Positions 21,080 through 33,066 of a stretch of 64,000 nucleotides of DNA are shown one piece after another (position 1 is the first letter of the stretch; each line of letters starts with the position of its first letter). The stretch is from Euborellia annulipes (taxonomy: Eukaryota; Arthropoda; Insecta; Dermaptera; Anisolabididae). The stretch spans positions 1-64,000 of the forward strand of contig JAKCPI010004539.1 in the NCBI GenBank assembly GCA_023213315.1, written 5' to 3'. Both the position numbers and the translations under genes were made by a program. Under the pieces are notes generated by a model, which was given only the letters and a program-made list of their open reading frames with translations, had not been told where the DNA came from and ran no database searches.

Positions 21080-22160
21080 ATTTTACTTTCTCTTACCTAT
21101 GTATATATGTAATATATATATAGAGAGAAAGTATTGGATTCATGTCAAAAATTCGATGTCGAGATTTTGATGGATCTTCACGTTTTGAGGTCCCCTGAAT
21201 CCAAAAAAGTGGTTTTCGCGACATGGTCTGTCTGTGTGTGTGTGTGTCTGTGTGTGTGTCTGTGAACAAAATATCTCAAGAACGAAAAGAGCTAGGAAGT
21301 TGAAATTTTATATTTAAGTTAGGCACCCCCATGGGACGTGACACGAAGCTTTTGAACAAAATCGACTAAAAAGTACTAGCACTTTACTGATTCACTTTTT
21401 CAGTTTTTTTCGATTTTCTCAAAATTTGCTCCAACGATTTTTTTAAAAATTCAAAAATCAATTATTTTTTAGATTCTCTATAAAATGTATATTCTCATTT
21501 TGTGATTGAAATCTTCTGAAGACCACTTTACTCTTGTACTCCATAGAAAAGATAGGAGAAATGGTTGCCATGGTATCCAGGGGCGCCGGAACGAATTTGA
21601 ATCAGGGGGGCAAAAATTTTTTTTTTAGGAAAATTAAAATAATTTAATATGTTCAAATAGTATAAAACAAAAACAAATCCACTATAAAACCTTAAAAATT
21701 TTAAATAAAATCACAATTTTAATAAAATTAAAATTTTAAAAAATTTGCCAGTGATTTTATCAAAAATTTTTCGAAAAAATTTGAAAAAAAATGAATTTCT
21801 TACTCCTTTAATTTTTTTAATTTAGAAGATTTTATTTTTAAAAAGTAAAAATATATCATTTTTTAAAAATAAATGAAATAAAAGAAGAAATTTTGCCCCC
21901 CTCTGCCCCCCCTGTAGAATGCCAGGGGGGGGGCAATGTACCCTTGCCCCCCCCAGTTCCGGCGCCTATGATGGTATCAAAATATAAATATTTTCCCATA
22001 CTTATAAATTTTACATCTTGAATTCAATTGTACCCTACTGTCGGAAACTAAATGCATGTCGACACAAAAAATCTGGTGTGACAAGCACAGTACACAACTT
22101 TCGATTACCGAAGGTAAGAGAAAGTTGTGTGCTGTGCGCCATGTCACACCAGATTTTTTT
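21080..22160 (+). repeat. Repeat family A copy interrupted by a hAT-type element
   Basis: The start hairpin, body and end hairpin match the copy at 8067-8741. The insertion at 21578-21970 accounts for the extra length. The TCTG/TG tract differs in length between copies. Confidence 0.82.
21578..21970. mobile_element. hAT-type miniature element, 8-bp TSD
   Basis: Begins CAGGGGCGCCGGAACG and ends GTTCCGGCGCCTATG; the duplication ATGGTATC is exact (21570-21577, 21971-21978). The family A copy at 8067 is uninterrupted at this point (GGTTGCCATTGTTAC), giving an empty-site comparison. 393 bp, noncoding. Confidence 0.9.
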
Positions 22161-22169
22161 TTAATTTTT

Positions 22170-22655
22170 TTAATAAATTTGTATTAAAAAAATATGTCTT
22201 TGTAACAGAAGTGAACAGGAGAATAGAATAGTAAAGGAGTGTGTTGGCGCCAAAAAAAAAATAATAACCTCCTCTCTGCTTTCGATCTCCGAATATGTAT
22301 CATTGTATCATGTTTGATCTGTGATAAGAAAATCTTTATAATTGAATAAAATATCTGATTCGTGCTGCACTCTTGTGGAAACATTAAAAATTATACTTAT
22401 ATTTCTAAAAGTCTCCACAGGGTCACAGCACTAATCAGCCTGAGATCAGGGAGGTGAGATAGATATCCTCTTAATTTATATTGATTTCCATTGATAAATA
22501 CCCGGAGCACAGATCAAACATCCCGGAGATCAAAAGCAGAGAGGAGGTTATTTTTTTTTTTTGGCGCCAACACACTCCTTTACTATTCTATTCTCCTGTT
22601 CACTTCTGTTACAACGACATATTTTTTTAATACAAATTTATTAAAAAAATTTAAA
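22170..22655. repeat. Fold-back in the loop of the 6.1 kb inverted duplication
   Basis: Arms 22170-22295 and 22520-22655 match in reverse (AAGGAGTGTGTTGGCGCC / GGCGCCAACACACTCCTT). The 220-base spacer has no recognised content. Confidence 0.85.
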
Positions 22656-22758
22656 AAAAAAAAAGTATGAAATGAAGTATATTTAAGATTATTTATTAAT
22701 AATTGATAATCTAGTCATTATATAAATTAAATATTAACAATTAATTAATAGGCCCTAC

Positions 22759-23055
22759 CATGGGCGTACCCAGCGAGGGGCAGGGGGGCAGCTGCCCCCC
22801 CCCCCTAGAAGTAACAAAAAAAAAATTAAATGTTTATAAAGTGATGTAACGAAACAAAATTGGTGGATGGCGACGGGGAATGATTCTTTTTGTGAGGACT
22901 CGAGGGTTTTTAGGCCTTTAATTCGAAGGCTTTACCCCTCTAAATAAAAAATAGCTATGTCACAATCTGGGCGACCATGATCTGCCCCCCCCCCTGGACG
23001 ACCATGATCTGACCTTGCCCCCCCCCCCCTAGTTTTGATCCTGGGTACGCCCATG
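22759..23055. mobile_element. hAT-type miniature element (right-arm copy)
   Basis: Reverse copy of 20185-20479, with the reversed duplication GGCCCTAC at 22751-22758 and 23056-23063. Confidence 0.85.
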
Positions 23056-23342
23056 GGCCCTACTACTATTATCTTACTGAAAAACGAAATTCGTAGCACC
23101 GTAATCAAAATTTTATATTTTCTAAAGTAAAATTAAGTTTCAAGGAATTGAAAATCTGAAACTATATCAAGGGCAGATACAAGGGGGGGGGGGAGTAAAA
23201 AAAGGTAATTATCTCCCCCTCCCCCGAGATTTGAGAAAAATATTTTTTTTGGGAATTAAATTTTATTTTGAATATAAAATTTTAAAAATTAATACACTAG
23301 CCCCCTCCCTCCCCCTTACATGAGGTATAAAAAATAGTTAAG

Positions 23343-24690
23343 AATAAAAAAAAAAGTGGAGGAGGTGGATTTGAACTCGCGAAGTTTGGTACGTGAGAAT
23401 GGAAAAAAATATTGATTACTTGAGGATGAATTAACCACCTAAGCCACACTTTGGTTAATCGTTTTAAGAAAAAATAAGCCATAAAAGAAACATGAAATAA
23501 AAGAAGTATTAAAAAAATTTTAATATTCCACATATGATATATCATTTTTCTTTACTTTTTAAGAGGATTAATAATTTATATTCAAAATGTCACTAGCATG
23601 CATAGTTTTCAAATAATTCAATGAGCAAACGTCAGATTGTTTATGCCTTGATGTAATTAAACCATAAGCTCTATCTAACATATCATACATGTCATTAATT
23701 CTTGAATTTCCCCTGATTCCAGAGAACTAAAGCCCTTTTAATTATATGATCTAATTTGAGAGATATTGGCGATCAAAGTTAAGACTATTTTCGAGCTTCA
23801 TTCATTCCGACATCAACACCCAATTTTCTATATTATCGAAAAAGCTTATTTAGCATTGTCTGATTAAAACCAAATTTTTGCCAGAGATTTATAATTAAAA
23901 AATGAGTTTTTTCTAAAGTTTCATTGAGATTGGTAAAGAAATAAATAAAATATTGACTATTTTGAAAATTTAGTTTTAGAATTCGGGATCACAGATGGAA
24001 GCCTAGAGCCGGTTCATAGACGGCTCTCTTTACCCATCCGGGATCCCGAATTCTAAAACTCAATTTACAAAATAGTCAATATTTTATTTATTTCTTTACC
24101 AATCTCAATGAAACTTTAGAAAAAAACTCATTTTTTAATTATAAATCTCTGGTAAAAATTTGGTTTTAATCAGACAATGCTAAATAAGCTTTTTCGATAA
24201 TATAGAAAATTGGGTGTTGATGTCGGAATGAATGAAGCTCGAAAATAGTCTTAACTTTGATCGTCAATAACTCCCAAATTAGATCATATAATTAAAAGGG
24301 GTTTAGTTCTCTGGAATCAGGGGGAATTCAAGAATTAATGAAATGTATCATATGTTAGATAGAGTTTTTGGTTTATTTACATCAAGGCATAAACAATCTG
24401 ACGTTTGCCCGTTGAATTATTTGAAAACTATCCATCCTTTTGAAATTTTGATTATAAATTATTAATCTGCATTAAATGTAGTAAAAAATGATATATCATA
24501 TGTGGAATATTAAAATTTTTTTAATACTTCTTTTATTTCATGTTTCTTTTATGGCTTATTTTTTCTTAAAATGATTAACCAAAGTGTGGCTTAGGCGGTT
24601 AATTCGTCCTCAAGTAATCTATATTTTTTTCCATTCTCACGTACCAAACTTCGCGAGTTCAAATCCACCTCCTGCACTTTTTTTTATTCT
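23343..24690. repeat. Fold-back unit 2 with tRNA-like ends
   Basis: Reverse copy of unit 1: arms about 23343-23991 and 24044-24690 around a loop that is the reverse of the unit 1 loop. The right flank (ATTCTCAACTGTTTTTTATA) resembles the flank of unit 1 at 19896, followed by a G-tract, as if part of the element tail. Confidence 0.87.
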
Positions 24691-24699
24691 CAACTGTTT

Positions 24700-25849
24700 T
24701 TTATACCTCATGAGTGGGGCGGGGGGGGGGGGGGCTGGCGCTCCCAACCAGGTGTCGTCATTTTGTATTATTTTAGTTTATAAACTACATATTCATTAAA
24801 ATTTTATAATTTATCTCGAAGACTCTGATGAGCCACAGTTACTCCATCAATACACGGCTCATCAGAGATAAAATATCCTTCATCTCAGAATCTAAATAAT
24901 TATTTATAATTTATTATTTAAATATTAATTGTTTAACTAGAATTGAATTTTAAAATTTCTTATAAATAACCAAAGTACTCTTAATGAGAATACCTCTCAT
25001 TTGAACATTTTTAAAAATAAATATTTAATTTGACTAATGAAGTTATTTTTTTGGCAACTCAACCAGGATTCATTGCGCCATTTTTTTTTTTATTTTTAAC
25101 CGTTTTTAACTCAATTTTCATCTTTCCAAGATTTCTAGACATAATAATTTTCATTTATAGAAATTCTAAAATATTCAATAGGATTCGATAATTCTTAAAT
25201 TAAACTAAATTTTAGTGATAATTTAAGGTATGTCTCTTATATTTTATGTTTTTGATATTTTTTTGATTTTAAAACTAACAACATATTAATTATACTACTA
25301 ATTAATATTTACTGTCTATTTTGGTCGAATTTCTGATAAATATTCTTCTAAAATTTTAATCATTCATTCTGTCACTTGTTTCTGAAATGATAATTACCAA
25401 ACAACTCTCATCTCTTTATATTAAAATTCAAAGAGAAATACTACCTAAAATCTCGTATTTTATTTATTTAATTTAGCAATGTCTCCTTATATTAAATGTA
25501 TTAGTACATGTAAATTTCAGTTGCTCCAGGAGGTCATAGCCTCAGAGCCAGGGAATAAGCATAATAAACAAACTATCTATCTACCTATATATTAACATAT
25601 ATAACCAAGAGAAAGTATACTTTCTCTTGTCTTTGTTCCTTGCCTCTGTTCCTTTATACTTTTTATAAAAAGGTTTCTTTTTCTATCATCAAATAGCCAA
25701 TCAAATATATATAATCATTCCTATCAAATTTCAAATTTTTGGCTTCCAAATGGCCTTGCGCTTTTTAGCCTTAAAAAATTCCCAAATTTATTGATTGTAG
25801 TTTGTGTTAATAGCTTTAAAATAATACAAATTAAATATTTCTTTTTCAG
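24700..25849. other. AT-rich region with one hairpin
   Basis: A hairpin TCTGATGAGCC...GGCTCATCAGA lies at about 24823-24867. A self-complementary GAGAAAGTATACTTTCTC at 25609-25626 resembles the tips of repeat family A. No coding exon is recognised. Confidence 0.4.
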
Positions 25850-26228
25850 ATAAAATGTGTTTGTGAAGGCGATCCGTTTACTCGAAATCAACAGCTGAAA
25901 TTCAAATTGGATTCAAATTGGACCACAACTAATTTTCACACTCCATCACATTTATACCAAATATCTTATAAAGTAAGTGAGATAATATATATTATCAAAA
26001 TAAATGGAGAGGCATCCAAAAATGATCTGCTACAAAAACAATTGTACAGGAGCTAGAAGAGTTTTTTTTTAAACCTTTTTCGGCTAGTGAAGCTATTTAG
26101 GGCTATTTATTATATAAATTTAAAATTACAATATATCAATGGCTCCAGGGCACGGTACTAGAACCCTAATTTTCCCAAAGATACATAAATTAAAAAAAAA
26201 AAACCTTTTTGGCTCCTGAAGCCATTTA

Positions 26229-26440
26229 GGAGTTTTAATTTTTAAAATGGAGTACCGATGGCTACCTGGGGACTTTTCTCAGGCTGCTTGCTCGGGGTCA
26301 CCAATCGAGAACTTTCGCCGCGCTTGGCATTGCTTGACTGCAACGATTGTGGTGACTGTTGCCCTTCTCCGTGACCAGGCCCCCGGGCAGCTAGAAGAAG
26401 AAACTATCGGTGATCCAGAATATTCAGAAGACCAACTGAT
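26229..26440. repeat. Interspersed repeat, copy 1
   Basis: GTACCGATGGCTACC...GGGG, TCGGGGTCACCAATC and ACTTTCGCCGCGCTTGG are shared with 40100-40235, as is an upstream CCTTTTTGGCT..GAAGCCATTTAGG-like run. A tRNA-derived SINE in minus orientation is possible but not shown. Confidence 0.55.
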
Positions 26441-26749
26441 CACCACCTCTTCTTGAACAACTTACTAAAGGGAAAAATATTTGTCTTTAAAAGCTGCTAC
26501 GATTTTCTCAATAGGGTAGAACCATTACAGATTTTTCAAATTTTTTCTTAAAAAACAAATGAAATAATCACATGAGAAGGATTTCTAACTTCAATTCCTT
26601 TGTTAAAGAAATGCACTGCCAACTTGCTTATACGTTTAGGCAATGTGAGTATTTGTAGATGTTGGGGGGCTTGCTGGTGTAGCGGGCTAGGGTGAGATCT
26701 ACAAAAAAGATCAGAAGAAATTTTTATTTAATGTAAACAAATCCTCAAG

Positions 26750-26990
26750 GAAGCGCGCCTGCCTTGTATACCAAGGGTGGCGGGTTCGGATCCCAGGCAC
26801 TCCGATGATTTTATTTAAGCCATTTGGATACCAAATGACTTAAATAAGAATGCCTGGACCCCCAAAAGATATATTCATTAACAACAGTTATCGTAAAAGT
26901 CTTAAATGGGCTAAGTTGCCGAAAAGACTCTAAGCATGTGTGTGTGAGTGTGAATGGGAAAAAAGTGTGTGTTTAAAAAAAAAAATCCAC
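26750..26990 (+). mobile_element. tRNA-derived SINE, copy 1
   Basis: A tRNA-like head with B box GGGTTCGGATCCC (26782-26794) is followed by a palindromic core (TTATTTAAGCCATTTGG ... CCAAATGACTTAAATAA), a GTCTTAAATGGGCTAAGTTG run, GCCGAAAAGAC, and a TG-rich tail. The same order of parts recurs at 29157 (minus), 33625, 36935 (minus) and 53897. Confidence 0.7.
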
Positions 26991-27000
26991 AAGCAGGCAC

Positions 27001-27415
27001 TGGATTGGAATATTGGATCTCACCAGAATAGCTCCCCAGGCAACTCTACAATGAGAGGCTGTGACATCCCGTCCTGTGGAAGGGACGTAAAGAAGGTTCC
27101 CTCTCAGTGATGCATTCTTCGAAAGGAGTAGGCTACACGCCGGTGCTGAGGGAGTCCCTCCTCAAACTAGGTCATCCTCCCCAGCATAGAAGAGGTTGGT
27201 TAAAAGGAACCGGGTGGAACCAGAAATGAGTAGTTAGAAACAAACACTGGAGGAGGAGTTAGAAGGCGGTTGATTTTGAGGTGTGTGTCTTCGTGCACGA
27301 AAGCACATCGGAAAAATAAATCGGAATAGGAATTTCAAATAATATTGTTGGTGTTGGTCGAGGGCCCGGTGGCCTGATGCAAAGGATTAAAGATAATGGA
27401 GAATGAAGGACCCAG
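27001..27415. other. GC-richer unrecognised segment
   Basis: This stretch (CCTGTGGAAGGGACGTAAAG ... AACCGGGTGGAACC) differs in composition from its surroundings and is followed by a repeat family A fragment. It could be the 3' end of a non-LTR retrotransposon, but no diagnostic motif is visible. Confidence 0.3.
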
Positions 27416-27418
27416 CAT

Positions 27419-27535
27419 GGTAACAAAATACAAATATTTCCCTATGATTGATTACAAATTTTCCCTCTGATTACTATCTCGCACAAAAAATCTTGTGTAT
27501 CAACACATCACACAACTTTCGCTTACTGAATAATT
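27419..27535 (+). repeat. Repeat family A, decayed end fragment
   Basis: Matches the last part of the family (TAACAAAATACAAATATTT ... ACACAACTTTCG) with many changes; the end hairpin is incomplete. Confidence 0.6.
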
Positions 27536-28644
27536 TTTTACAGGAAATCAACACGGAATGTTAAGAAGAAGCAGAAACTGTTCAAAATGAACTTTTTACT
27601 GGCCAACAAAGATTTTCCCTCGCTTCATGATAGAAGTCAAGAGGCGGTCTGGAAAATGAAACGCAAAGGTATATAAATAGTCGAGTTTGGTATTATTTAA
27701 TTTAAATTTAATTAAAATTTAATTAAATCTTTGAAAATATGTGCAAAATTGATAAACAGAAAAATGTCAAGAATATATCGCGATTATTTATTTATAAATT
27801 AAGGACTTTTAGATCAAATTTTGTGCTCGCTATTTCTAATAGATGTATAAATAGACTTGATTAGAATAGTATATATAAGTAGATCGTTAAATAATAATCA
27901 CAATGTATTCTTAAAATTTTTTTTGAACGTTGATTATGTCCCTTGTTTTTCAGGTTTTAATTAAATAATCACAGTCTCGTCAAATTTTTATAATTTTTTT
28001 TTACAATTAGAATTATTGATAATATTCATAAAAACTTGCCAGCAATCTCTCTCAACGGGATTCGAAATCGCAGTGCGACTGCTCTCTTACTTCATCCCTG
28101 CAATCATTGAAGGCATTTTTTAATTTAAGTTCTAATTTTTGTCCTGCGAACCCCTGATCCCAAAAATTCTACCACTGTTCTACGATCCAGCCAATGAATC
28201 CATTAAAGCAAATTATTAGTAGTTGAAATAAAAAAAACTTGTAAATCTCATCTCCATCAAAATTTGTTTATTAAAGTGTAGTTTTTTAAGACAAGAAAAA
28301 TATTTTATAACTGTTTCTTTCTAACACATTAATTAATTTGTTCCAGCCCAAAGTGTCTCCATGGTCATTCTAAATTACAGTATTCAAACGTCAGGACTCA
28401 CGCTCTAGTGAGTAACGGACATTGCCACCACGGGGTTTGTTAGTTATCTAACATGTGTGTTAGAGCAAGAGCCCATGCATCTTTAATAAGACTGGAATTT
28501 GTTGCTCTCTACAGCCAGCCCCTTAATCGTTCATCTACATCATTTAGAAGGGGAGTTCTGATCTGACATCATCCAATCAAGTTCTACCAACAACCATCAA
28601 GAAGTTTCCCTGCTGCTGCGTTATCTCAACCTTCTTCACCGGTT

Positions 28645-29150
28645 AGTTATTTATTAGGGGAGCTGAAACTTCGAGGTTTGTTTATTAAAATTTTTTTCAT
28701 TTTTTCTGTTAATTTTTTTTTTTTTCATTTTTTCTGTTAATTTTTTTTTTTTTTTTAACACTCACTTCCCCCCATACACACACATACACGCACATACATT
28801 ACACATTTTTTAATTACATAGGATCTCAAACCAGGTGATTTAATTTAAGCTTCACACAGATTCCAGGTACACATTTCAATTACACATTTTTTTTCATTTC
28901 TTTATTTTCCATAGGATTCCAAAGAATATTGGAATTGTCATAGACAGTATTGTACAATAAAATTTACAAAAATTTTAACAAAGCAAATAACATAATACAT
29001 AATACAATAATTAATTAAATTAACATTGCGGAAATTCATTTACATTATAATAACATTTTTTAATTAAATAATTTTTTAGTTCGGTTTTAAAATTTGAAAA
29101 ATTGCTGATTTTCTTAATCTCTACACATACACACAGGCTTTCCGGCAATA
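28645..29150. other. Low-complexity T-rich region
   Basis: It holds two tandem copies of TTTCATTTTTTCTGTTAATT with long T runs (28687-28757) and ACACAC/ACATAC-type sequence. No gene is seen. Confidence 0.5.
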
Positions 29151-29156
29151 TAAGTC

Positions 29157-29480
29157 TTCACGACAAATGGCTTAAATAAGAATACCTGGTCCCCCAATAG
29201 ATATATTTAAACATACAAGTATCGTTTAAAGTCTTAAATGGCCTAAGTTGTCGAAAAGACTGAGTGAATGTGTGTGTGAATGAGAAAAAAGTGTGAGTGT
29301 TTAAAAAAAAAGTCTTTACGATACTCATATTTTTTATTAATATATACAGTATATTGGAGGTCCAGGCATATTTATTTAAGCCATTTGGTAACCAAATCGT
29401 TAAATAAAACCATCGGACTGCCTGGGATCCTAACCCGTGACCCTTAGTATAGAGGGCCAGCACGCTAGGCCCGAGGGCTG
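29157..29480 (-). mobile_element. tRNA-derived SINE, copy 2
   Basis: On the minus strand: GGGCCTAGCGTGCTGGCC, ACGGGTTAGGATCCC (decayed B box), the palindromic AAATGG core, GTCTTTTCGACAACTTAGGCC read in reverse, and a tail. It is missing the clean pairing of a working tRNA. Confidence 0.65.
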
Positions 29481-30259
29481 TTTCAATTATTTAAATACAA
29501 ATAAATGTGGGATTGTACAATTTTTTATCTAAATTTCTTAAATATAGGAAGATTTATTTGTGTATGCCCAAGTTAGTGGTGGCTTATTAAAACAATATAT
29601 GGTATATTATTTAGATTTTATTTTTGGCTGCAACTGTAGCTAACAGTTTCGATGGCCCCCACTTGATGATGGTGGAAGCCATCGAAACTCCTAGCTCCCA
29701 CCTTATTTTTTTTTTTTTTTTTGGAATGGGTGCATAAGGTCCGAAGACCTATAATGACCAATAGTCACATGCAGCCAGGAAGAAAATACTATTAAATTAA
29801 ATACTATTAGTCTATATTCTTTGGATGAATTGTTTATAAGTACCTTATATTTTCCATAATTTCCAATTCACTTTTTTTTCCAATCAAATTTTTATAATCA
29901 ACCTCTTTTCAATTTCTGAATAGTATCCCTGGTTGATTTATGGAGTATAATAAAATAAAAATCTAGAATTTATTTATAAAAATTCTCTTTTAAATTCTTA
30001 TAAGTACCTTATAAATCACCCTACAATTCATCCTTCACCACTAGAAGAACAAAGAATGGAATGCCTCCAGCGGATGTTGAATTTTTAGAATTAATTTTTT
30101 TTTATCTTTATTTTTTTTACAGGAACACCTGAAAAATCATCTCGATTAGCAAATTTAAAGAATCTACCATGAAATGAAGAGAATTAATGAAAATCAAGAA
30201 AATTATAATTATTTCAAAAGGAAGAGCATTTCAAAGAATAAAACAAAAGCAAGTTTTAC

Positions 30260-30327
30260 CTGGAGCCACTAGATCGCAGCACTCGTCTCTTTTTTCTCTT
30301 CCATCTTCTCTGAGCTCTGCTCTGGAC
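30260..30327 (-). other. Candidate small minus-strand leader exon
   Basis: On the minus strand CACTGACAG / ...GGCTCCAG / GTAAAA frames 68 bases with a short ATG-TAG frame (MEEKKETSAAI). It could be a noncoding 5' exon of WIPI2, whose coding exon begins at 18170 with an acceptor, but nothing links them directly. Confidence 0.2.
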
Positions 30328-30399
30328 CTGTCAGTGCACCAATGCATGGGAGCACAGAACATCTTGGCATCACTATGCACCACATTTTAGCATAATCGC

Positions 30400-31480
30400 C
30401 AGTGAGTTTACAATATTCTTTTTATTTTTCACACATAAACATCTTATTTCAAATGTTATTTCATTAATAAACAAACAAAAAAATCCAGTTTTTTGTGACT
30501 ATTATTAATAATTTTTTTTTGTTTATCGGTTATCACACTTATAACATCTTTTAATTTCATTTTATCATTTAGAAATAGTTTATCATAAATTTAAACACCT
30601 GCATGTTTATCAATTTTTTATTTTTTATTGATTGTTTATTTATCAAACTTGATTGTTGAGTTAGTTTTTTTACACATGGCTTGCTTTGTCCTCATTTCAT
30701 GCTCACTTCTTCTTGGATAAAAATAAATTTCAAGCCAAAATCTTTTATATAATCCACATTTTTTTAATTCACACTATATTTTTAGATTCTTAAATATCAC
30801 AGGGATTAAATATTTTTTTAAAGATCATTCATTAATTTGTTTCTTTTTTTTTGCGAAAATAATTATAGTTTTGTCAAGGTTTTGTAAAAACTAATAATCA
30901 ATGTTCTTTATCTTTTTTCAAAACTAATAACATATTCACATATTACGTTTTACGTTATTTTTTGTGATTACCAAATCTTTATTTATCATTTGATATCTTT
31001 TTTAAGTAAAAATTTTTATTTTTTTTTATTTTACCTCCAATCAATCAATTTGTTTCATAAACCGATTAAATAAATAAAACGATATTTTTTTTTCTATAAT
31101 TTGAATAAAAAACGAGGCTCTTGTTGAATCTTAAGCGCATGCCTGAGCCTGGGAAAGATCCACCCACCCCACCCCGTTGAGACCCTGGAAAAAACCCCTT
31201 CCAGGAACAGAAGCCGAACTCTAGGTGGGAGTACAAATTCTAAATTAACTATGTTATTCAAAATAAATGCAAAACATATGGTCATTTGAATGTTTAAAAA
31301 AACATTAACATACTTCTCCCCTTTGGACACCTTCTTTTTGAACTGAAAGGAAGAGAAAAATTTGTGACTTTATTATCTGGGCTGTATGAAAAAATTTACG
31401 TCGAAAAAAATATAAATTCACTGATTAGAAAGAAAGTAGAAAATTATGTGTTTGCAAAAGATAAAGAAACAAATAATTTT
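30400..31480. other. AT-rich intergenic sequence
   Basis: Mostly low-complexity A/T runs. A GC-richer patch at 31113-31225 has an AGAGTTCGGCTTC B-box-like run on the minus strand but no complete tRNA-like head. No gene is recognised. Confidence 0.4.
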
Positions 31481-31722
31481 GAATTGAAATGTGGAAGTGC
31501 TTTGTTGTGATGAACTTAAATGTTGATAGTTGAAATTAAAATTTAAAAAACTGTAGTTTTTTGTAATGGGTTTATTTTTTGCTTGGCGACTGTGCTAGGC
31601 AGTGCTTCAGTTCCGATGGCATTACAAACATTACAAAAAAAACTACAGTTTTTTTAATTCTAATTTCAACTATCAACATCTAAGTTCATCACAACAAAGC
31701 ACGTTCACATTTCAATTCTTGT
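31481..31722. repeat. Inverted repeat, arms about 75-80 bp
   Basis: GAATTGAAATGTGGAAGTGC...CTGTAG at the left is mirrored to the right up to 31722. The spacer has a GCTTGGCGACTGTGCTAGG-type run. Size and form resemble the Penelope-like pairs, but the GAAACGT core is absent. Confidence 0.7.
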
Positions 31723-32318
31723 GCAAATCCATTTTAAATAAATAAAGGTTTGGAGAAATAAAAACCAGCTGTTTTTCTCAAATCCAATTTATATCACTTT
31801 TATTTGGCAAATATTTCGACCCACCTCTCCAACTAAAATTCAAATCTAAATAATGAATGAGTAGATAATTTGTGAGTTGGCCATCAAAAACTTTTTTCGA
31901 CAAAATTTATTCACTCAAGATGGAAGACAGAAACTCTTTAAAGTGGCACAAAATTTTTATTGACCGTTGAAATAATAGCTTCTCAATTCTCCTAAGGCTT
32001 TATAGTTAAAAAATCTACAGGTGGTCTTTCTCCTGTTGCGCTTTATTTAGCATCTAAATTTAATGCAGTGTAGAACACTTAAGAATATATAAATTCCATT
32101 CTTGCTTAAGAAGAGATAAAGGAACATTTATTATTAAAATGGTCCCAAAGATTCAATAAAAAAGATAAGAATCTCTGAACCCTTTACCAAAGAAAAAACT
32201 TTTCTATATTTGATGCTGAGTTATAAACAGATACTATAAACATTGAGATGATCCTTTGTAGAAAAAAAAAATAAATAAATTTATTAATGATCTGTTTAAA
32301 TGCACAAATCCTCAGTAG

Positions 32319-32557
32319 CAGTAGCTTAACTAGGTAGGGGCGCTCGCCTCCCCCCCCCCTCCCGCCTCTGGGGCATCAAGCCTTTGGCGCCCTCGATACT
32401 CACATAGGCTAGGGCATTTAAGATATAGCCCAGGTGATTTTATCATATTCTTTCCATAGATTGTCCAAAAAATTGCAAGTTTTCTTTTAAATCATATTAC
32501 AACGGCGTCCTAGTTGAGCTTCACCCCCTCCGTCCTCAAAGGCTAGTTATGCCGCTG
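32319..32557. mobile_element. hAT-type miniature element with imperfect TSD
   Basis: Ends CAGTAGCTTAACTAGGT and GGCTAGTTATGCCGCTG mirror each other. Flanking CTCAGTAG and TTCGGTAG agree at six of eight bases, as expected for an older insertion. Contains C-tracts. Confidence 0.65.
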
Positions 32558-32685
32558 TTCGGTAGCTAAGTCAACATGCAAGAATACCAATTTACAAAAC
32601 AACCATTGACGTAGCTACTGGAACTCTAGTACAAATAATGAAATTGCCCGAACACAATTTAGACTTTTTTCTTTTTTAAAAGGGA

Positions 32686-32825
32686 ATTTAAGGAAATGTA
32701 AATTATACACTACGTAATTGTTACAATTTATTTTATTGACTTACACCTAGGTGTCGAAATACGTATAAAGTCAATAAAATAAAATGAAACAAATAACCTA
32801 GTATATAATTTACATTTCCTTTATA
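32686..32825. repeat. Inverted repeat, arms about 55 bp
   Basis: AAGGAAATGTAAATTATA at the left is mirrored by TATAATTTACATTTCCTT. The centre CACCTAGGTGTCGAAATACG has a stem plus GAAA, reminiscent of the hammerhead cores elsewhere but without the CTGANGA half. Confidence 0.65.
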
Positions 32826-33066
32826 AATATGTTTCAACTTGTGAATTGAATTTTGTCCAGGGAGGGGTTGATCTTCAACCTCGACTAAGTTTTCCTTGGA
32901 CCAAAAGACGCTCTTTAATACTAATGGTGGGCGGTACCTCCCCCCCCCCCTCCTCCCCCCACTGCACTAAGGGATACTATTAGCCTAAGGTGTTAATACA
33001 TGTGTACTAGTGGATGGTTGCGTAATATCAACTGAGTTCATTGATTGGACATTTGCTTGTTGGTAG

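Larger units (their letters stand above)
18553..24690. repeat. 6.1 kb inverted duplication
   Basis: The left arm, 18553 to about 21079, is matched in reverse by 22662-24690; the left is longer only because of a 0.5 kb hAT insertion at 20537. Each arm holds one 1.35 kb fold-back, a 0.3 kb hAT-type element and G-tract sequence. The loop (21080-22661) carries a repeat family A copy and another fold-back. By eye the arms differ at only scattered bases. Confidence 0.9.
25850..30245 (+). ncRNA. Candidate spliced transcript of unknown function (4 putative exons)
   Basis: Four GC-richer segments have good splice borders: 25850-25972 (TTTTTCAG/GTAAGT), 27544-27668 (TTTACAG/GTATAT), 28347-28641 (GTTCCAG/GTTAGT) and 30123 to about 30260 (TTTTACAG; AATAAA at 30237-30242). 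The first is open for 41 codons (IKCVCEGDPFTRNQQLKFKL ...) and the second for 41 in a different phase, but no junction gives a long frame. It may be a noncoding RNA, or the third segment may be a 5' leader exon of the MMD-like gene. No family is recognised. Confidence 0.25.

Noticed and set aside
24823..24867. Hairpin with CTGATGAG as a possible hammerhead
   Set aside because: The second half (GAAA) is missing; it is simply an inverted repeat.
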